Source of the DNA: Chitinophagales bacterium
Lineage (GTDB): Bacteria > Bacteroidota > Bacteroidia > Chitinophagales > BACL12
Assembly: GCA_020636645.1 (NCBI GenBank)
Contig: JACJXO010000009.1
Coordinates: 1 to 64,000 of the forward strand
Length of the DNA: 64,000 nucleotides
Reading direction: 5' to 3'
Below the pieces are notes generated by a model. The model had not been told where the DNA came from and did no database searches. It saw only the letters and a program-made list of their open reading frames with translations. Below, in pieces: positions 7,906-16,863 of this stretch. The stretch's first letter is position 1. Each line of letters opens with the position of its first letter. The position numbers and the translations under genes were made by a program.

Positions 7906-8090
7906 TATCCCCATGAAAACACACACAATATCTATTGTTGCAAACGGAGTGCCAACAGCAAAAGTTCCGCAGTATTTCAAAATGGAACAGAGACCACACA
8001 GGGGACAACTTGTGGTTTCTCTTTACAACTGAGGGAAGGAGTTACACAGAGTAAGACATACAACTCTTGTATAACCCTGTGGTAGCTAAC

Positions 8091-8128
8091 AAAAAAAAGC
8101 AGAGTTCACCGTTACCGGATCCCTCTGC
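8091..8128 (-). terminator. intrinsic terminator, module copy 2
   Basis: On the minus strand GCAGAG (8128-8123) pairs with CTCTGC (8104-8099), followed by eight Ts. The ATG at 8137 opens a frame starting MGIAEGSGNGELC that, unlike copy 1, reads through the hairpin to a TAA at 8042-8044. The block including the ATG, GGGATAGCAGAGGG and the upstream TGTGTTTTC is shared with copy 1. Confidence 0.6.
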
Positions 8129-8174
8129 TATCCCCATGAAAACACAATAAAGTAAGTGTGTAGTGTCTAAAGAA
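8091..8174 (-). ncRNA. candidate small RNA of about 85 nt upstream of guaA
   Basis: A TTTG -33 element (8207-8210), an 18-bp spacer and a near-consensus -7 element TAATTTTA (8181-8188) on the minus strand predict a start near 8174. The copy 2 terminator ends at 8091. The transcript would carry the MGIAEG start codon and the hairpin. The remaining intergenic DNA from 7614 to 8277 has no gene I can support. Confidence 0.35.
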
Positions 8175-8277
8175 CTGATGTAAAATTAGTATTAATTCCA
8201 GAAAAACAAATCTGCATGTGCTGATTTTTCTTTTTTCAGCAATAAAAGATAAACTTTGTTTGTTCAATACACGAAAG

Positions 8278-9312
8278 ATGAAAAAGTACTGGTTTTTTGT
8301 AGTGGGATCTTTGTGTATGACCTTGATGGTTTTCCCTTCATGGAAAGCTTCAGCCCCCCAGGCATTCACCCTGTCATCCAAAGTCAATGACGTCCTGTTC
8401 GCACTTGGTCAACCCAAACCTTCCTGGTATCCGGAAGACCTGTCTGAGGCTGCCATAGAGCGGGGACGTGAAATGATCTTCAATGGTCGCACCACAGCAC
8501 CTGATGGCAGCAAGTCGAAGTTCATCAGTGTGTACTATATGTGCACCAACTGCCACAACACCGTGATAGAAGACCCGATCCTGACTGTGGCTGATCCGCA
8601 GGCAAGATTGGAATATGCCGCACAGCATGATATTCCTTTCCTGCAGGGAACGACCTTTTATGGCATCACCAACCGCGAGACCTGGTACAACGACGATTAC
8701 TACAAGAAGTACGGTGATCTGGTGAAACCCGCCAATGAGAACCTTGCTGAAGCAGTGCAGCTCTGTGCCATGGAGTGCTCTCAGGGGCGTCCGGTGGAGG
8801 ACTGGGAAATTCAGTCCATCATTGCATACTATACCACTATAGGATATTCACTTTCTGATATCGGTTTTTCTGAGCAGGATCTGTCAGCTTTAAATGCTGA
8901 TATTGCTTCAGGAAAGAATACTGTGAAGTGGGTGGAAAATATCCGCGGTCGTTATCTGCATAAATCGCCTGCCACCTTCCTGGAGCCTCCTTATGATAAT
9001 TACTGGGAAACACTTCGAGGGAAAGGTGATGCTGCCAACGGAAAGCTGGTCTATGAACTTAGTTGTCAGGCCTGTCATAAGAGCTATGGGGTGAGTGATG
9101 TTGTATTCGGTGATGACAAACAGGAATTCAAACAGTTCAATCGCTGGTTCAAAAAGAACGACTGGTGGTTGTTCCAGGTGGTTCGCCACGGCACACATCC
9201 GGCACCCGGACACCGGGAGTATATGCCACATTACACCAAAGAGCGCATGACCGATCAGCAGGTGGAAGACCTCCGGGCGTATATACTGGAAAGAGCAGGG
9301 AAAGGGAGCTGA
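8278..9312 (+). CDS. dihaem c-type cytochrome, secreted
   Basis: 344-aa exported protein with an N-terminal hydrophobic signal (residues 4-20) and two haem c attachment sites, CTNCH at 89-93 and CQACH at 263-267. A conserved YMPHY segment near the C-terminus could provide the Met ligand of the second haem. The first domain is followed by a long insert containing ETWYNDDYYKKYGD and the second is a normal class I cytochrome c fold. It would carry electrons in the periplasm, but no oxidase, dehydrogenase or maturation gene is adjacent, so partners are unknown. The ATG at 8278 is chosen over one 20 codons upstream because it starts directly before the signal peptide. Confidence 0.85.
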   Translation: MKKYWFFVVGSLCMTLMVFPSWKASAPQAFTLSSKVNDVLFALGQPKPSWYPEDLSEAAIERGREMIFNGRTTAPDGSKSKFISVYYMCTNCHNTVIEDPILTVADPQARLEYAAQHDIPFLQGTTFYGITNRETWYNDDYYKKYGDLVKPANENLAEAVQLCAMECSQGRPVEDWEIQSIIAYYTTIGYSLSDIGFSEQDLSALNADIASGKNTVKWVENIRGRYLHKSPATFLEPPYDNYWETLRGKGDAANGKLVYELSCQACHKSYGVSDVVFGDDKQEFKQFNRWFKKNDWWLFQVVRHGTHPAPGHREYMPHYTKERMTDQQVEDLRAYILERAGKGS

Positions 9313-9314
9313 GG

Positions 9315-9431
9315 GGAGTGAGGAGTGAGGAGTGAGGAGTGAGGAGTGAGGAGTGAGGAGTGAGGAGTGAGGAGTGAGGAGTGAGGAGTGAGGAGTGAGG
9401 AGTGAGGAGTGAGGAGTGAGGAGTGAGGAGT
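9315..9431. repeat. tandem heptamer array (GGAGTGA x ~16.7)
   Basis: Nearly perfect 7-bp units start 3 bp after the cytochrome stop codon and run for 117 bp without interruption. Such purity suggests recent expansion or slippage. Translated frames read as low-complexity SSLLTPH repeats and are not genes. Confidence 0.9.
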
Positions 9432-9477
9432 AAATTTTGGTCGAACAAGTTAGGAGTTTTCCTATTATTATGTAGAA

Positions 9478-9512
9478 GAACCAAAAACCAGGTACCAAAG
9501 ACCAATAACCCG
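9478..9512. repeat. degenerate heptamer array (AxACCAA)
   Basis: Five units (GAACCAA, AAACCAG, GTACCAA, AGACCAA, TAACCCG) keep exact 7-bp spacing. Similar units recur near 56925-56959. The array lies just downstream of the stop of the large T9SS gene on the minus strand. Confidence 0.6.
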
Positions 9513-9519
9513 GAATCCT

Positions 9520-12510
9520 TTACCTAACCAGTGTGATATTCCCTTTGAAGAAGTAATCCTGTCCGTCTTCTCCCAGACCGCCTACGGTATAAACATAAGT
9601 GTCCATCTCCTGGTCAATGCCCTTGTAGGTGCCGTCCCACCCGATGTTGGGATCGTTCGATTCAAAGACCAGCTCTCCCCACCTGTTCCAGATCTTCAGC
9701 TCGAAACCGATCAGACTGAAATTGAATGGCAGGAAGATGTCATTGTAGCCATCACCGTTCGGAGAGAATGCATTGGGTACTACCAATTGTGAGACAGCAT
9801 CTATGGTCAGTTCCTGACAGATGGTATCCGGGCAACCGTTGGCATTTTCAATGAACAGACAAACAGTATATACTCCGGGTTCTTCATATATATGAAAGGT
9901 ATTCTGGGTAGTGGATGAACTGCCATCTCCGAAGGTCCAGAACCAGGTAGCGGCATCAACACTCTGGTCGGTGAAATTATAGGCAATCGGACTGAAAGGG
10001 TCAACTGTCATGTCGAACAATGCCTCCGGGTAGCCATATACTTCCACTGTCTGATATACGGTGTCTTCCGGAATACAGGACTCCGGATCCAGAGCTATCA
10101 GCATGATGGTATAGGTGCCGGGTTCTGTATAGACATGATCAGGATCAGATTCCTCTGAAGTAGTTCCATCGCCAAAGTCCCAGAAATAGCTGGTTGCTGC
10201 CAGGCTGCTGTTGGTAAAGGAAGCATTCAGGGGTGCACAACCCTCATCAGGACTGACAGAAAATCCTGAGGATGGACCCAGGTAGATGAATTCGTATTTT
10301 ATTACGCCCAAATTGCAGTTGGTGCTGTTGTTGGTGGTGCTCCAGGCATCGGGTGTGGTGGGGAAATCATCTAAACCTCCGCATCCTGCACATACCGCCT
10401 CATAGATGACTCCCTTTTTATCGAAACGACTGGTGCCACCGTCCACATGATCGTTGGCAACAGGGCTGCCATAGAAAGTGGCATATAACAGATCGGTAAG
10501 ATCCTTTTTGAATACAATGAAATAGAAATCACTGCCTGTGGTAGTGGTACTGAATGCATCAGCTGTGACCGGCATGCCACTAACACTTCCCGTTGCAGGA
10601 TTCCAGCCAGAATTCACCGTGCCGCCCCATCCTGCCACGTAAACACTTTCACACTGGTCCACCAACATGGCAGTAGGAGATATATTTACAGTTGCCGAGC
10701 CGCTGCCAAAAACTGTCGAAAATACCAGTGCACTCAGATCCGGTTCCAGCTTGCTGATGTATTGTGAACTTCCAGGGTTGCTGTACACGCCCGCGGTTAC
10801 CGGATAAGATCCTGAAGTCTGCCCGGTACAATACACATTGTTTTCTTCATCAACCTCCACAATAAAGGTCTGATCATAACTGTCGGTGCCAATGTAGGTA
10901 CCCTCCAGGATGCTTGTTCCGGTAGCATTCAGGCGCACGAGGAAACCATCCATCGAACCACCCTGAAAACTGTTGTTAAGGCCACCTGCTGTTACAGGAA
11001 AATCATTGCTGTTCGTTGAGCCTCCAACAATGAAGGTGCCGTCGGGTGCCAGGCGTATGGAATACGCTCCGTCATCAATAGACCCTCCCAGATAGGTGGA
11101 CCATACCAGACTGCTGAGGTCTGCATTGAAATGTGCCACGATACCATCCTGACCACCCTGTAAGGCGGGTATGGCTGCACCCGGAGAAACGGGGAAATTG
11201 CTGCTGTATGTACAACTGGCTACATAGACATCTCCTGCAGTATTGGTCACTACTTCTCCACGTGCATGGTCGCCGTAGTTGAATGCGATATCTCCCAGGT
11301 TCATGCCGTCATTTTCATTGCCACCCAGATAAGTAGAACCAATGATGTCAGTGCCATCGGCAGTGAATTTGGTCAGGTAGATATCGGTACCTTCTGAAAA
11401 CTGAACCACATAGGTAACAGTTGCATTATCGCCACCACCAAAACTATTGTCATACGCATCTTCACCCATGGGAAAATCGTCAGAACCTGTTGTGCCGTAA
11501 ACGATAAGCTGACCGCTGCTGTCCACTGCCAGGCTGTGTGGCAACTCATTCTTGCTGCCACCCAGGTAAGTTGAATAAACCAGGTCCGTACCATCGGCGG
11601 TAAACTTGGAGATGCTTACGTCGCATGCAAACGATCCTCCTTCGCCACCTGCATAAGTGGTCTGAAAGGAGCCTGTTACCGTAGGATATCCTGTGCCGAA
11701 AACGATCCCTGCCCCATACAGATTCCCTTCGCTGTCGTAGGTGGCGCTGTATCCCCAGTTGTCAGAAGTAGAACCGGAGTAACTGCCAAAAATGAGTGTT
11801 GACGGATCAATGATGATCGGGTACAAGGGATCATATCCCTCGGGAAAATGGAAGGACAGAATATTGTCGTCTAAAATATAGTTACAGGAAACAGATACCT
11901 TTTTTTCTTTTATGATCTGCCATGCCACCGGTTTGTGTTCCACTATATGTGCAAGTGTAGTGCTTATGTGGAGTTCATCCTGAAACAGATATAAAGAATC
12001 TGCGCCATCGTATTCCAGACGTATGATGCCGGGGTCCGCACCTGCGCTGATCTCCAGATCATATTTGAAGTTGCCGCCGCTGCTGTACACCCGCAAATCA
12101 ATACCCGGATACAAACCGGTATATTTCATTTCGCCATATCCATGTACACCACCTTTCCATCGGGAATGGTCATTTCCATGAAAGAAATTATAATAAGTCT
12201 TCTGCATGGAATGATCGACCGGAGTGATCTGAGCAGACGGATCTGCTCCCTGGAAATGCATCCTGTACACGTGCGAACGATAGACCGCATCTTTCAGAGC
12301 TATTTCGCCTTCCTTGACCCGGTGTATATCACTTCTGTCTTCAAACTGCCAGGTCAGGGCATTGGCCTCCAGATATAACTTTGCCCCGCTTCCGGCAGTT
12401 TCTGCAAGTACCGGCAGATCCCATTGCCCCATGTTGGGGATGAAGGCCCAATCCTGGGCTATGCTCAACTGAGACACCAGCAGCAGGGTGCCAAAGACAG
12501 ATGCTTTCAT
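9520..12510 (-). CDS. secreted SBBP-repeat / PKD protein with type-B T9SS signal (CHU_C)
   Basis: 996-aa exported protein. It has a Sec signal (MKASVFGTLLLVSQLSIAQ), an N-terminal DUF7948-like domain (NMGQWDLPV, YPGIDLRVY), a series of SBBP beta-propeller repeats (YLGG motifs at regular spacing, residues ~240-690) and two PKD domains (WDFGDGT and WTFGDGS). The C-terminus is gliding-motility-associated (VVPNAFSPNGDGYND, then IWNRWGELVFES). That C-terminus directs type B export by the type IX system and surface retention, often with PorV-independent anchoring partners. The role is probably adhesive or structural. The ATG at 12510 is chosen because it begins the signal peptide; upstream in-frame sequence runs into the divergent Nudix gene. 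Confidence 0.88.
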   Translation of the reverse strand: MKASVFGTLLLVSQLSIAQDWAFIPNMGQWDLPVLAETAGSGAKLYLEANALTWQFEDRSDIHRVKEGEIALKDAVYRSHVYRMHFQGADPSAQITPVDHSMQKTYYNFFHGNDHSRWKGGVHGYGEMKYTGLYPGIDLRVYSSGGNFKYDLEISAGADPGIIRLEYDGADSLYLFQDELHISTTLAHIVEHKPVAWQIIKEKKVSVSCNYILDDNILSFHFPEGYDPLYPIIIDPSTLIFGSYSGSTSDNWGYSATYDSEGNLYGAGIVFGTGYPTVTGSFQTTYAGGEGGSFACDVSISKFTADGTDLVYSTYLGGSKNELPHSLAVDSSGQLIVYGTTGSDDFPMGEDAYDNSFGGGDNATVTYVVQFSEGTDIYLTKFTADGTDIIGSTYLGGNENDGMNLGDIAFNYGDHARGEVVTNTAGDVYVASCTYSSNFPVSPGAAIPALQGGQDGIVAHFNADLSSLVWSTYLGGSIDDGAYSIRLAPDGTFIVGGSTNSNDFPVTAGGLNNSFQGGSMDGFLVRLNATGTSILEGTYIGTDSYDQTFIVEVDEENNVYCTGQTSGSYPVTAGVYSNPGSSQYISKLEPDLSALVFSTVFGSGSATVNISPTAMLVDQCESVYVAGWGGTVNSGWNPATGSVSGMPVTADAFSTTTTGSDFYFIVFKKDLTDLLYATFYGSPVANDHVDGGTSRFDKKGVIYEAVCAGCGGLDDFPTTPDAWSTTNNSTNCNLGVIKYEFIYLGPSSGFSVSPDEGCAPLNASFTNSSLAATSYFWDFGDGTTSEESDPDHVYTEPGTYTIMLIALDPESCIPEDTVYQTVEVYGYPEALFDMTVDPFSPIAYNFTDQSVDAATWFWTFGDGSSSTTQNTFHIYEEPGVYTVCLFIENANGCPDTICQELTIDAVSQLVVPNAFSPNGDGYNDIFLPFNFSLIGFELKIWNRWGELVFESNDPNIGWDGTYKGIDQEMDTYVYTVGGLGEDGQDYFFKGNITLVR

Positions 12511-12566
12511 ATCTTTCCCGAATGTACGAAAATGCCTTATTTTGAGCCGAAAGAACAGGCATATCC

Positions 12567-13202
12567 ATGTCAGATTCCACCTACTTTCCTGATATTTTGC
12601 AAAGAGCAGCGGCAGCCGGCTTACCGGGCCCTGAGGCACATCGCATCATGGCGCCACAGTACCGTGTCGTGAAGCCTTTCAGAGAAGAAGATTTTCCGGG
12701 GTCAAGAAAAGCCAGTGTGCTGGCATTGCTGTATGCGAAGAATGAAGCAGTGCAGGTAGTGCTGACCCGCCGACCGGATTATGAAGGGGTACATAGTGCG
12801 CAGATCAGTTTTCCGGGAGGTCAGTCAGAAACGCATGATGAAGATCACTGGCAGACAGCCCTGCGGGAGACGGAAGAAGAGATCGGTGTTCCTGCAAGCA
12901 TCATCCGGCATCTTGGTGATCTGTCGCCGATCTATATTCCACCCAGTAATTTTTTTGTTCGTCCTTACCTGGGATGGCTGGATAATATACCTGAGTTTCA
13001 TCCCGACCCGGAAGAAGTGGCAGCTGTCATTGAGATGCCGGTACTGACCCTGCTGAATGAATCAGCAAAAACGACCATGCGCATTGAACGACCAGATTTC
13101 AGCGCAGAGGTGCCATGCTACCGGTTTGATGAACACAGGATCTGGGGTGCTACTGCCATCATACTGGCTGAACTGGAGATGTTGTTGCGCAGTGTGCAGT
13201 AG
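12567..13202 (+). CDS. Nudix hydrolase, CoA pyrophosphatase-like (NudL family)
   Basis: 211 aa. It has the UPF0035/NudL signature (LTRRPDYEGVHSAQISFPGG) directly before the Nudix box, whose catalytic core is ALRETEEEIGV near residues 98-108. NudL-type enzymes hydrolyse CoA and acyl-CoA to 3',5'-ADP and phosphopantetheine. The substrate is inferred from the family motif only. The gene starts 56 bp from the divergent T9SS gene and its stop is 1 bp from the convergent polyprenyl synthetase. Confidence 0.85.
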   Translation: MSDSTYFPDILQRAAAAGLPGPEAHRIMAPQYRVVKPFREEDFPGSRKASVLALLYAKNEAVQVVLTRRPDYEGVHSAQISFPGGQSETHDEDHWQTALRETEEEIGVPASIIRHLGDLSPIYIPPSNFFVRPYLGWLDNIPEFHPDPEEVAAVIEMPVLTLLNESAKTTMRIERPDFSAEVPCYRFDEHRIWGATAIILAELEMLLRSVQ

Positions 13203-13203
13203 A

Positions 13204-14172
13204 TCAAAAGGTCCGTTCATACACAGCCTGTGCCAGCTGGTGCAGCACCTGTGTTGGTCCGTTCACCGTTCCAAGGGCTTGCAATGACCTCTGAAAGTGG
13301 GCTTCCATAGCTTGAGTGGCGGCGTTTTTGATGCCATTGGAAATGAAAAAATCCAGGACGAAATCCACGTGTCCGGCACCCGGTTTTCCATAGTGCGACA
13401 GCAATTTGTCTCGGTCTTCCGCTTTCATGCTCTCCATAGCTTTTGCATACAGAAAGGTCTTTTTTCCCCGCTCAATATCACCACCGGCTTTCTTGCCGAA
13501 AGTATCTCCTTCCGGAAACGCATCCAGCACATCATCCATGATCTGGAAAGCGATACCCAGTTGTTCTCCGAAAATGTACAAGGCGTCAGTGTCTGCTTCA
13601 GATGCACCGGCACAGAGCGCTCCGGTTGCCAGACTGCATCCCAGAAGCACACTGGTCTTGAGCCTCACCATTTCAATATATTCTGCCAGGGTAACATCGG
13701 TCTGTTTTTCAAAATCCATATCGAGTTGCTGTCCTTCACAAACTTCCACAGCTGTGCGGTTGAACATTTGCAGTACAGCCGGTAATGTATGGGCGGGAGC
13801 CTGCCCCAGCAGTTTATATGCTTCTATCAGCAACAGGTCTCCGCTCAGGATGGCGGTGGGCAGATCCCATTTGATATGTACGGTGTCAGCACCTCTTCGC
13901 AGGGGAGCCTCATCCATGATGTCATCGTGAACCAGGGTAAAATTATGGAAGACCTCCATGGCCAGTGCAGGTTGCAGGAACCTGGCCGGGTCAGCATCAA
14001 AGATATTGGCCGCCAGCAGAGTGAGCGAAGGCCGGATGCGCTTACCGCCAAGCTGAAGGATATACCTGGCAGGATCATAAAGACCCTCAGGTGCGTGCGG
14101 AAAAGGCAAGGTGCGTAATCCTTCGCCAACAAGTTCCAGAGCCTGTGCAGGTGATATCAAAGTACTAGACAT
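13204..14172 (-). CDS. polyprenyl (trans-isoprenyl) diphosphate synthase
   Basis: 322-aa all-alpha prenyltransferase that condenses isopentenyl diphosphate with allylic diphosphates. The first aspartate-rich motif is LVHDDIMDEAPLRRG (Asp83, Asp84, Asp87) and the second is FQIMDDVLD. GGKRIRP near residue 43 binds the diphosphate. Bacteroidota usually carry one such enzyme for menaquinone side chains and one for shorter products. Chain length cannot be read with certainty, so no symbol is given. The ATG lies four nucleotides after a TAATTTTG -7 element, suggesting a leaderless mRNA. Confidence 0.93.
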   Translation of the reverse strand: MSSTLISPAQALELVGEGLRTLPFPHAPEGLYDPARYILQLGGKRIRPSLTLLAANIFDADPARFLQPALAMEVFHNFTLVHDDIMDEAPLRRGADTVHIKWDLPTAILSGDLLLIEAYKLLGQAPAHTLPAVLQMFNRTAVEVCEGQQLDMDFEKQTDVTLAEYIEMVRLKTSVLLGCSLATGALCAGASEADTDALYIFGEQLGIAFQIMDDVLDAFPEGDTFGKKAGGDIERGKKTFLYAKAMESMKAEDRDKLLSHYGKPGAGHVDFVLDFFISNGIKNAATQAMEAHFQRSLQALGTVNGPTQVLHQLAQAVYERTF

Positions 14173-14176
14173 GCAG

Positions 14177-14184
14177 CAAAATTA
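14177..14184 (-). promoter_or_regulatory. -7 element (TAATTTTG) abutting the polyprenyl synthetase start
   Basis: Perfect TAnnTTTG on the minus strand followed by CTGC and the ATG. It has the same geometry as the guaA and deoxynucleoside kinase promoters. Confidence 0.6.
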
Positions 14185-14226
14185 CACATTGACGGCCTAC
14201 CTGACCCTGTAGTACATCCTGCGAAA

Positions 14227-16257
14227 ATGACTAATTTGCACGCTGCGATGGAGGAGAACCTGTTGATCCAGAAACTGCGTGAATTGCTTGCCAGAGACTT
14301 CGTACACCGGAAGTCTATCGAGTCTGATCTGTACCGCAGTGAGGAGAAGTACCGCATGCTCATCGACCAGCTGACAGACGCCATCTATCTGAGCACCCTG
14401 GACGGCACCTTTACCGGTTGCAACCGGGCGCTGCTGGAAATGCTGGGCTATTCATACAAGGAACTGATGCAGCTATCGGTCTCTGCCATCTACGCCCATC
14501 CGGATGACCGCAGGCACCTGCTTCAGCAGCTGATCGATAAAGGGGAAGTTCGAGACTATGAAGTGCAGCTCAAACGCAAGAACGGGGAGCTCATTGACTG
14601 CCTGGTGAACAGTTCCGTGCGAAGAGACCAGAATCATGAGATCGTAGGTTTTCAGGGTATCATCCGCGACATCACCCTGCGCAAGAAGACCTTTGAATTG
14701 CAGCGGGCAAAAGACCTGGCAGAGCGGGCCAATAAATTCAAGGCAGAGTTCCTGGCCAATATGAGTCATGAGATCCGCACCCCGATGAATGCCATTGGCG
14801 GAATGCTTCAGTTACTTAACAAGACCAATCTGGAACCCAAGCAGCATGAATATCTGGATGGTATGCAGACAGCGGTAGATTCGCTGTTGCAGATCATCAA
14901 TGACATACTGGATTTCAGCAAGATAGAAGCGGGAAAAATGGAGCTGGACAACAGACCGTTCAGTCTGCAGCAAACGGTGGAAGCCATCATCAGTACCATC
15001 CGTTTCAAGGCAGAAGAGAAAGGTCTGGAGCTGGTGCTGGATATGGATCCGTCCATACCGCCCAACCTGCAGGGAGACCCTTTGCGCATCAACCAGATCC
15101 TGCTCAACCTGATCAGTAATGCCATCAAATTCACACCTGAAGGAGAGGTTCGCGTTACCATCCGGCTGATCGATAAACTGGATCACAAAGCCAGGTTATT
15201 CTTCAGCGTAAAAGACACAGGTATTGGCATTGAACAGGAGAAACTGCAGGACATCTTTGAGAGCTTTACCCAGGCCAGTACAGACACCACGAGATTGTAT
15301 GGAGGCACAGGCCTGGGGCTGGCCATTGTCAAGAAACTGATAGACATGCTCAATGGTGCCATCATGGTGCGCAGCAGAAAAGGGCAGGGGTCTGAATTCA
15401 TTTTTGAACTGGAGTTATCGCAGACTGATAATGTACAACCTGCATCTCAGTCTGAGCAGGAGAAAGACTGGAGTACGGTACAGGATCTGCAGGCACGTTT
15501 TCTGATGGCAGAAGATCATGCATTGAACCAGCTGGTTACTACTGAAATGCTGAAGGGAAGGTTTCCGTCACTTCAGATCGATGTGGCCGAGACCGGCAGG
15601 CAGGCCATCAGTCTGTTCGAAGACCACAACTATGACCTGGTGCTGATGGATGTGCAGATGCCTGAGATGGATGGACATGAAGCCGCAAGGTATATCAGAA
15701 CGCATTTTCCTAAACCCAAATCAGAGGTTCCAATACTGGCATTTACAGCCTATGCTACCTCGGGAGAAGCTGAAAAATGCCTGGAGGCAGGAATGAACGA
15801 TTACATTTCCAAACCTGTCAGAGCCACTCAGCTCATCAGCAAGATCATGCAGATGCTCGATGCTTCAGAACAATTTTCCAAAGAACATTTTCTGCATGAA
15901 AGCAAGGTGCAGGAACACATCAGTTTCGAGTATCTGAATACGGTAACCGAAGACGATGAAGAGCTGAAGCTGAGAATGATGCGCATCATGCTGGATGAAA
16001 CTCCAATGGAACTTAAGAGTCTGGAGGAGGCCGCAGCTGCCTCTCAGTGGGATAACCTTCGTGCGGTGGCCCATAAAATGAAAAGCACCATGCAATTCCT
16101 GGGTTTGGAGGATACACTGGAAACGGTTAAGTTTATTGAGGTTTCTGCCCGTGAAAGAACACATCTGGAGCAGATACCTGAAAAAGTCCGTTCAGTTGTG
16201 CAAGTTTGTACCCGGGCGCTGGGGGCGCTGCAGGAAGAAATAGACAGGATCAAATAA
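14227..16257 (+). CDS. hybrid histidine kinase (PAS-HisKA-HATPase-REC-Hpt)
   Basis: 676 aa with no transmembrane segment, so a soluble phosphorelay kinase. Domains in order: a short coiled start, PAS (about 36-155), HisKA with His181 in NMSHEIRTPMNA, HATPase_c with N box NLISNAIKF and G boxes DTGIGIE and GGTGLGLAIV, a receiver with Asp475 in VLMDVQMPEMDG, and a C-terminal Hpt domain with His616 in VAHKMKS. The full four-step relay (His-Asp-His) lies in one chain, so the final phosphate acceptor should be a separate receiver. The response regulator gene 8 bp downstream is the obvious partner. An alternative ATG at 14248 would remove seven residues. Confidence 0.93.
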   Translation: MTNLHAAMEENLLIQKLRELLARDFVHRKSIESDLYRSEEKYRMLIDQLTDAIYLSTLDGTFTGCNRALLEMLGYSYKELMQLSVSAIYAHPDDRRHLLQQLIDKGEVRDYEVQLKRKNGELIDCLVNSSVRRDQNHEIVGFQGIIRDITLRKKTFELQRAKDLAERANKFKAEFLANMSHEIRTPMNAIGGMLQLLNKTNLEPKQHEYLDGMQTAVDSLLQIINDILDFSKIEAGKMELDNRPFSLQQTVEAIISTIRFKAEEKGLELVLDMDPSIPPNLQGDPLRINQILLNLISNAIKFTPEGEVRVTIRLIDKLDHKARLFFSVKDTGIGIEQEKLQDIFESFTQASTDTTRLYGGTGLGLAIVKKLIDMLNGAIMVRSRKGQGSEFIFELELSQTDNVQPASQSEQEKDWSTVQDLQARFLMAEDHALNQLVTTEMLKGRFPSLQIDVAETGRQAISLFEDHNYDLVLMDVQMPEMDGHEAARYIRTHFPKPKSEVPILAFTAYATSGEAEKCLEAGMNDYISKPVRATQLISKIMQMLDASEQFSKEHFLHESKVQEHISFEYLNTVTEDDEELKLRMMRIMLDETPMELKSLEEAAAASQWDNLRAVAHKMKSTMQFLGLEDTLETVKFIEVSARERTHLEQIPEKVRSVVQVCTRALGALQEEIDRIK

Positions 16258-16265
16258 AGCCGCCT

Positions 16266-16787
16266 ATGGACACCACGAAGAAGAAGCGTTACAGGGTATT
16301 TCTGGTGGATGATGACACGAAGCATCTGGTGATGCTCAAGAACCACCTGGAAAAAAAATCTGATTATGATCTGGAGATCAATATTTTCTCCAGCGGAGAG
16401 GCTTGTCTGGAGCGAATCCAGGAAAATCCTGACGTAGTGGTACTGGATTACTACCTGGATGGTATTCGCACAGATGCTGCCAATGGCCTGGAAATACTTC
16501 GCAAGATCCTGCGGGCCAATCCGGGACAGGATGTGATCATGATGTCCGGACAGGATAACATCAAAGTAGCCATTGATACCATAGATAACGGTGCCTACGA
16601 TTATATTATCAAAGGAGAAAGTGCCTATCTGAGGGCTCAGATGATCATAGACCACATCATCCGAAACAAGAATCTGAGCCGCTACCTGCGTGACAGCAGA
16701 CGGAAAGAAAATATTCTGATCGGTATCGTCATTTTCATGTTCTTTCTGCTGCTGCTGGTATCACTGGCCAGCAGGGGTATTGTCTGA
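16266..16787 (+). CDS. response regulator with C-terminal membrane helix
   Basis: 173 aa. A receiver domain (acidic LVDDD, phosphoacceptor Asp61 in VVVLDYYLDG, switch Ser in MMSGQD, Lys in IIKGES) is followed by a short basic linker and one hydrophobic helix (residues ~148-168, ILIGIVIFMFFLLLLVSLA) at the extreme C-terminus. There is no DNA-binding or enzymatic output domain. It looks like a tail-anchored receiver that holds the phosphate from the upstream hybrid kinase at the membrane. The start at 16266 is chosen because it precedes the receiver directly; an earlier ATG at 16206 lies within the kinase gene. Likely co-transcribed with the kinase. Confidence 0.85.
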   Translation: MDTTKKKRYRVFLVDDDTKHLVMLKNHLEKKSDYDLEINIFSSGEACLERIQENPDVVVLDYYLDGIRTDAANGLEILRKILRANPGQDVIMMSGQDNIKVAIDTIDNGAYDYIIKGESAYLRAQMIIDHIIRNKNLSRYLRDSRRKENILIGIVIFMFFLLLLVSLASRGIV

Positions 16788-16837
16788 CATTTCTGTTAAA
16801 TAACAGGAACAGAAAACTACTTTCCGGTCTTCTCCGT

Positions 16838-16845
16838 TACATTTG
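16838..16845 (+). promoter_or_regulatory. -7 element (TACATTTG) upstream of the TrmH-family gene
   Basis: Perfect TAnnTTTG match 18 nt before the ATG at 16864. No -33 element was seen. Confidence 0.5.
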
Positions 16846-16863
16846 TATCCCTTTTTGCCAGGC

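Noticed and set aside
8908..9505. Minus-strand frames reading SSLLTPH repeats
   Set aside because: Direct translation of the GGAGTGA tandem array, out of register with any gene.
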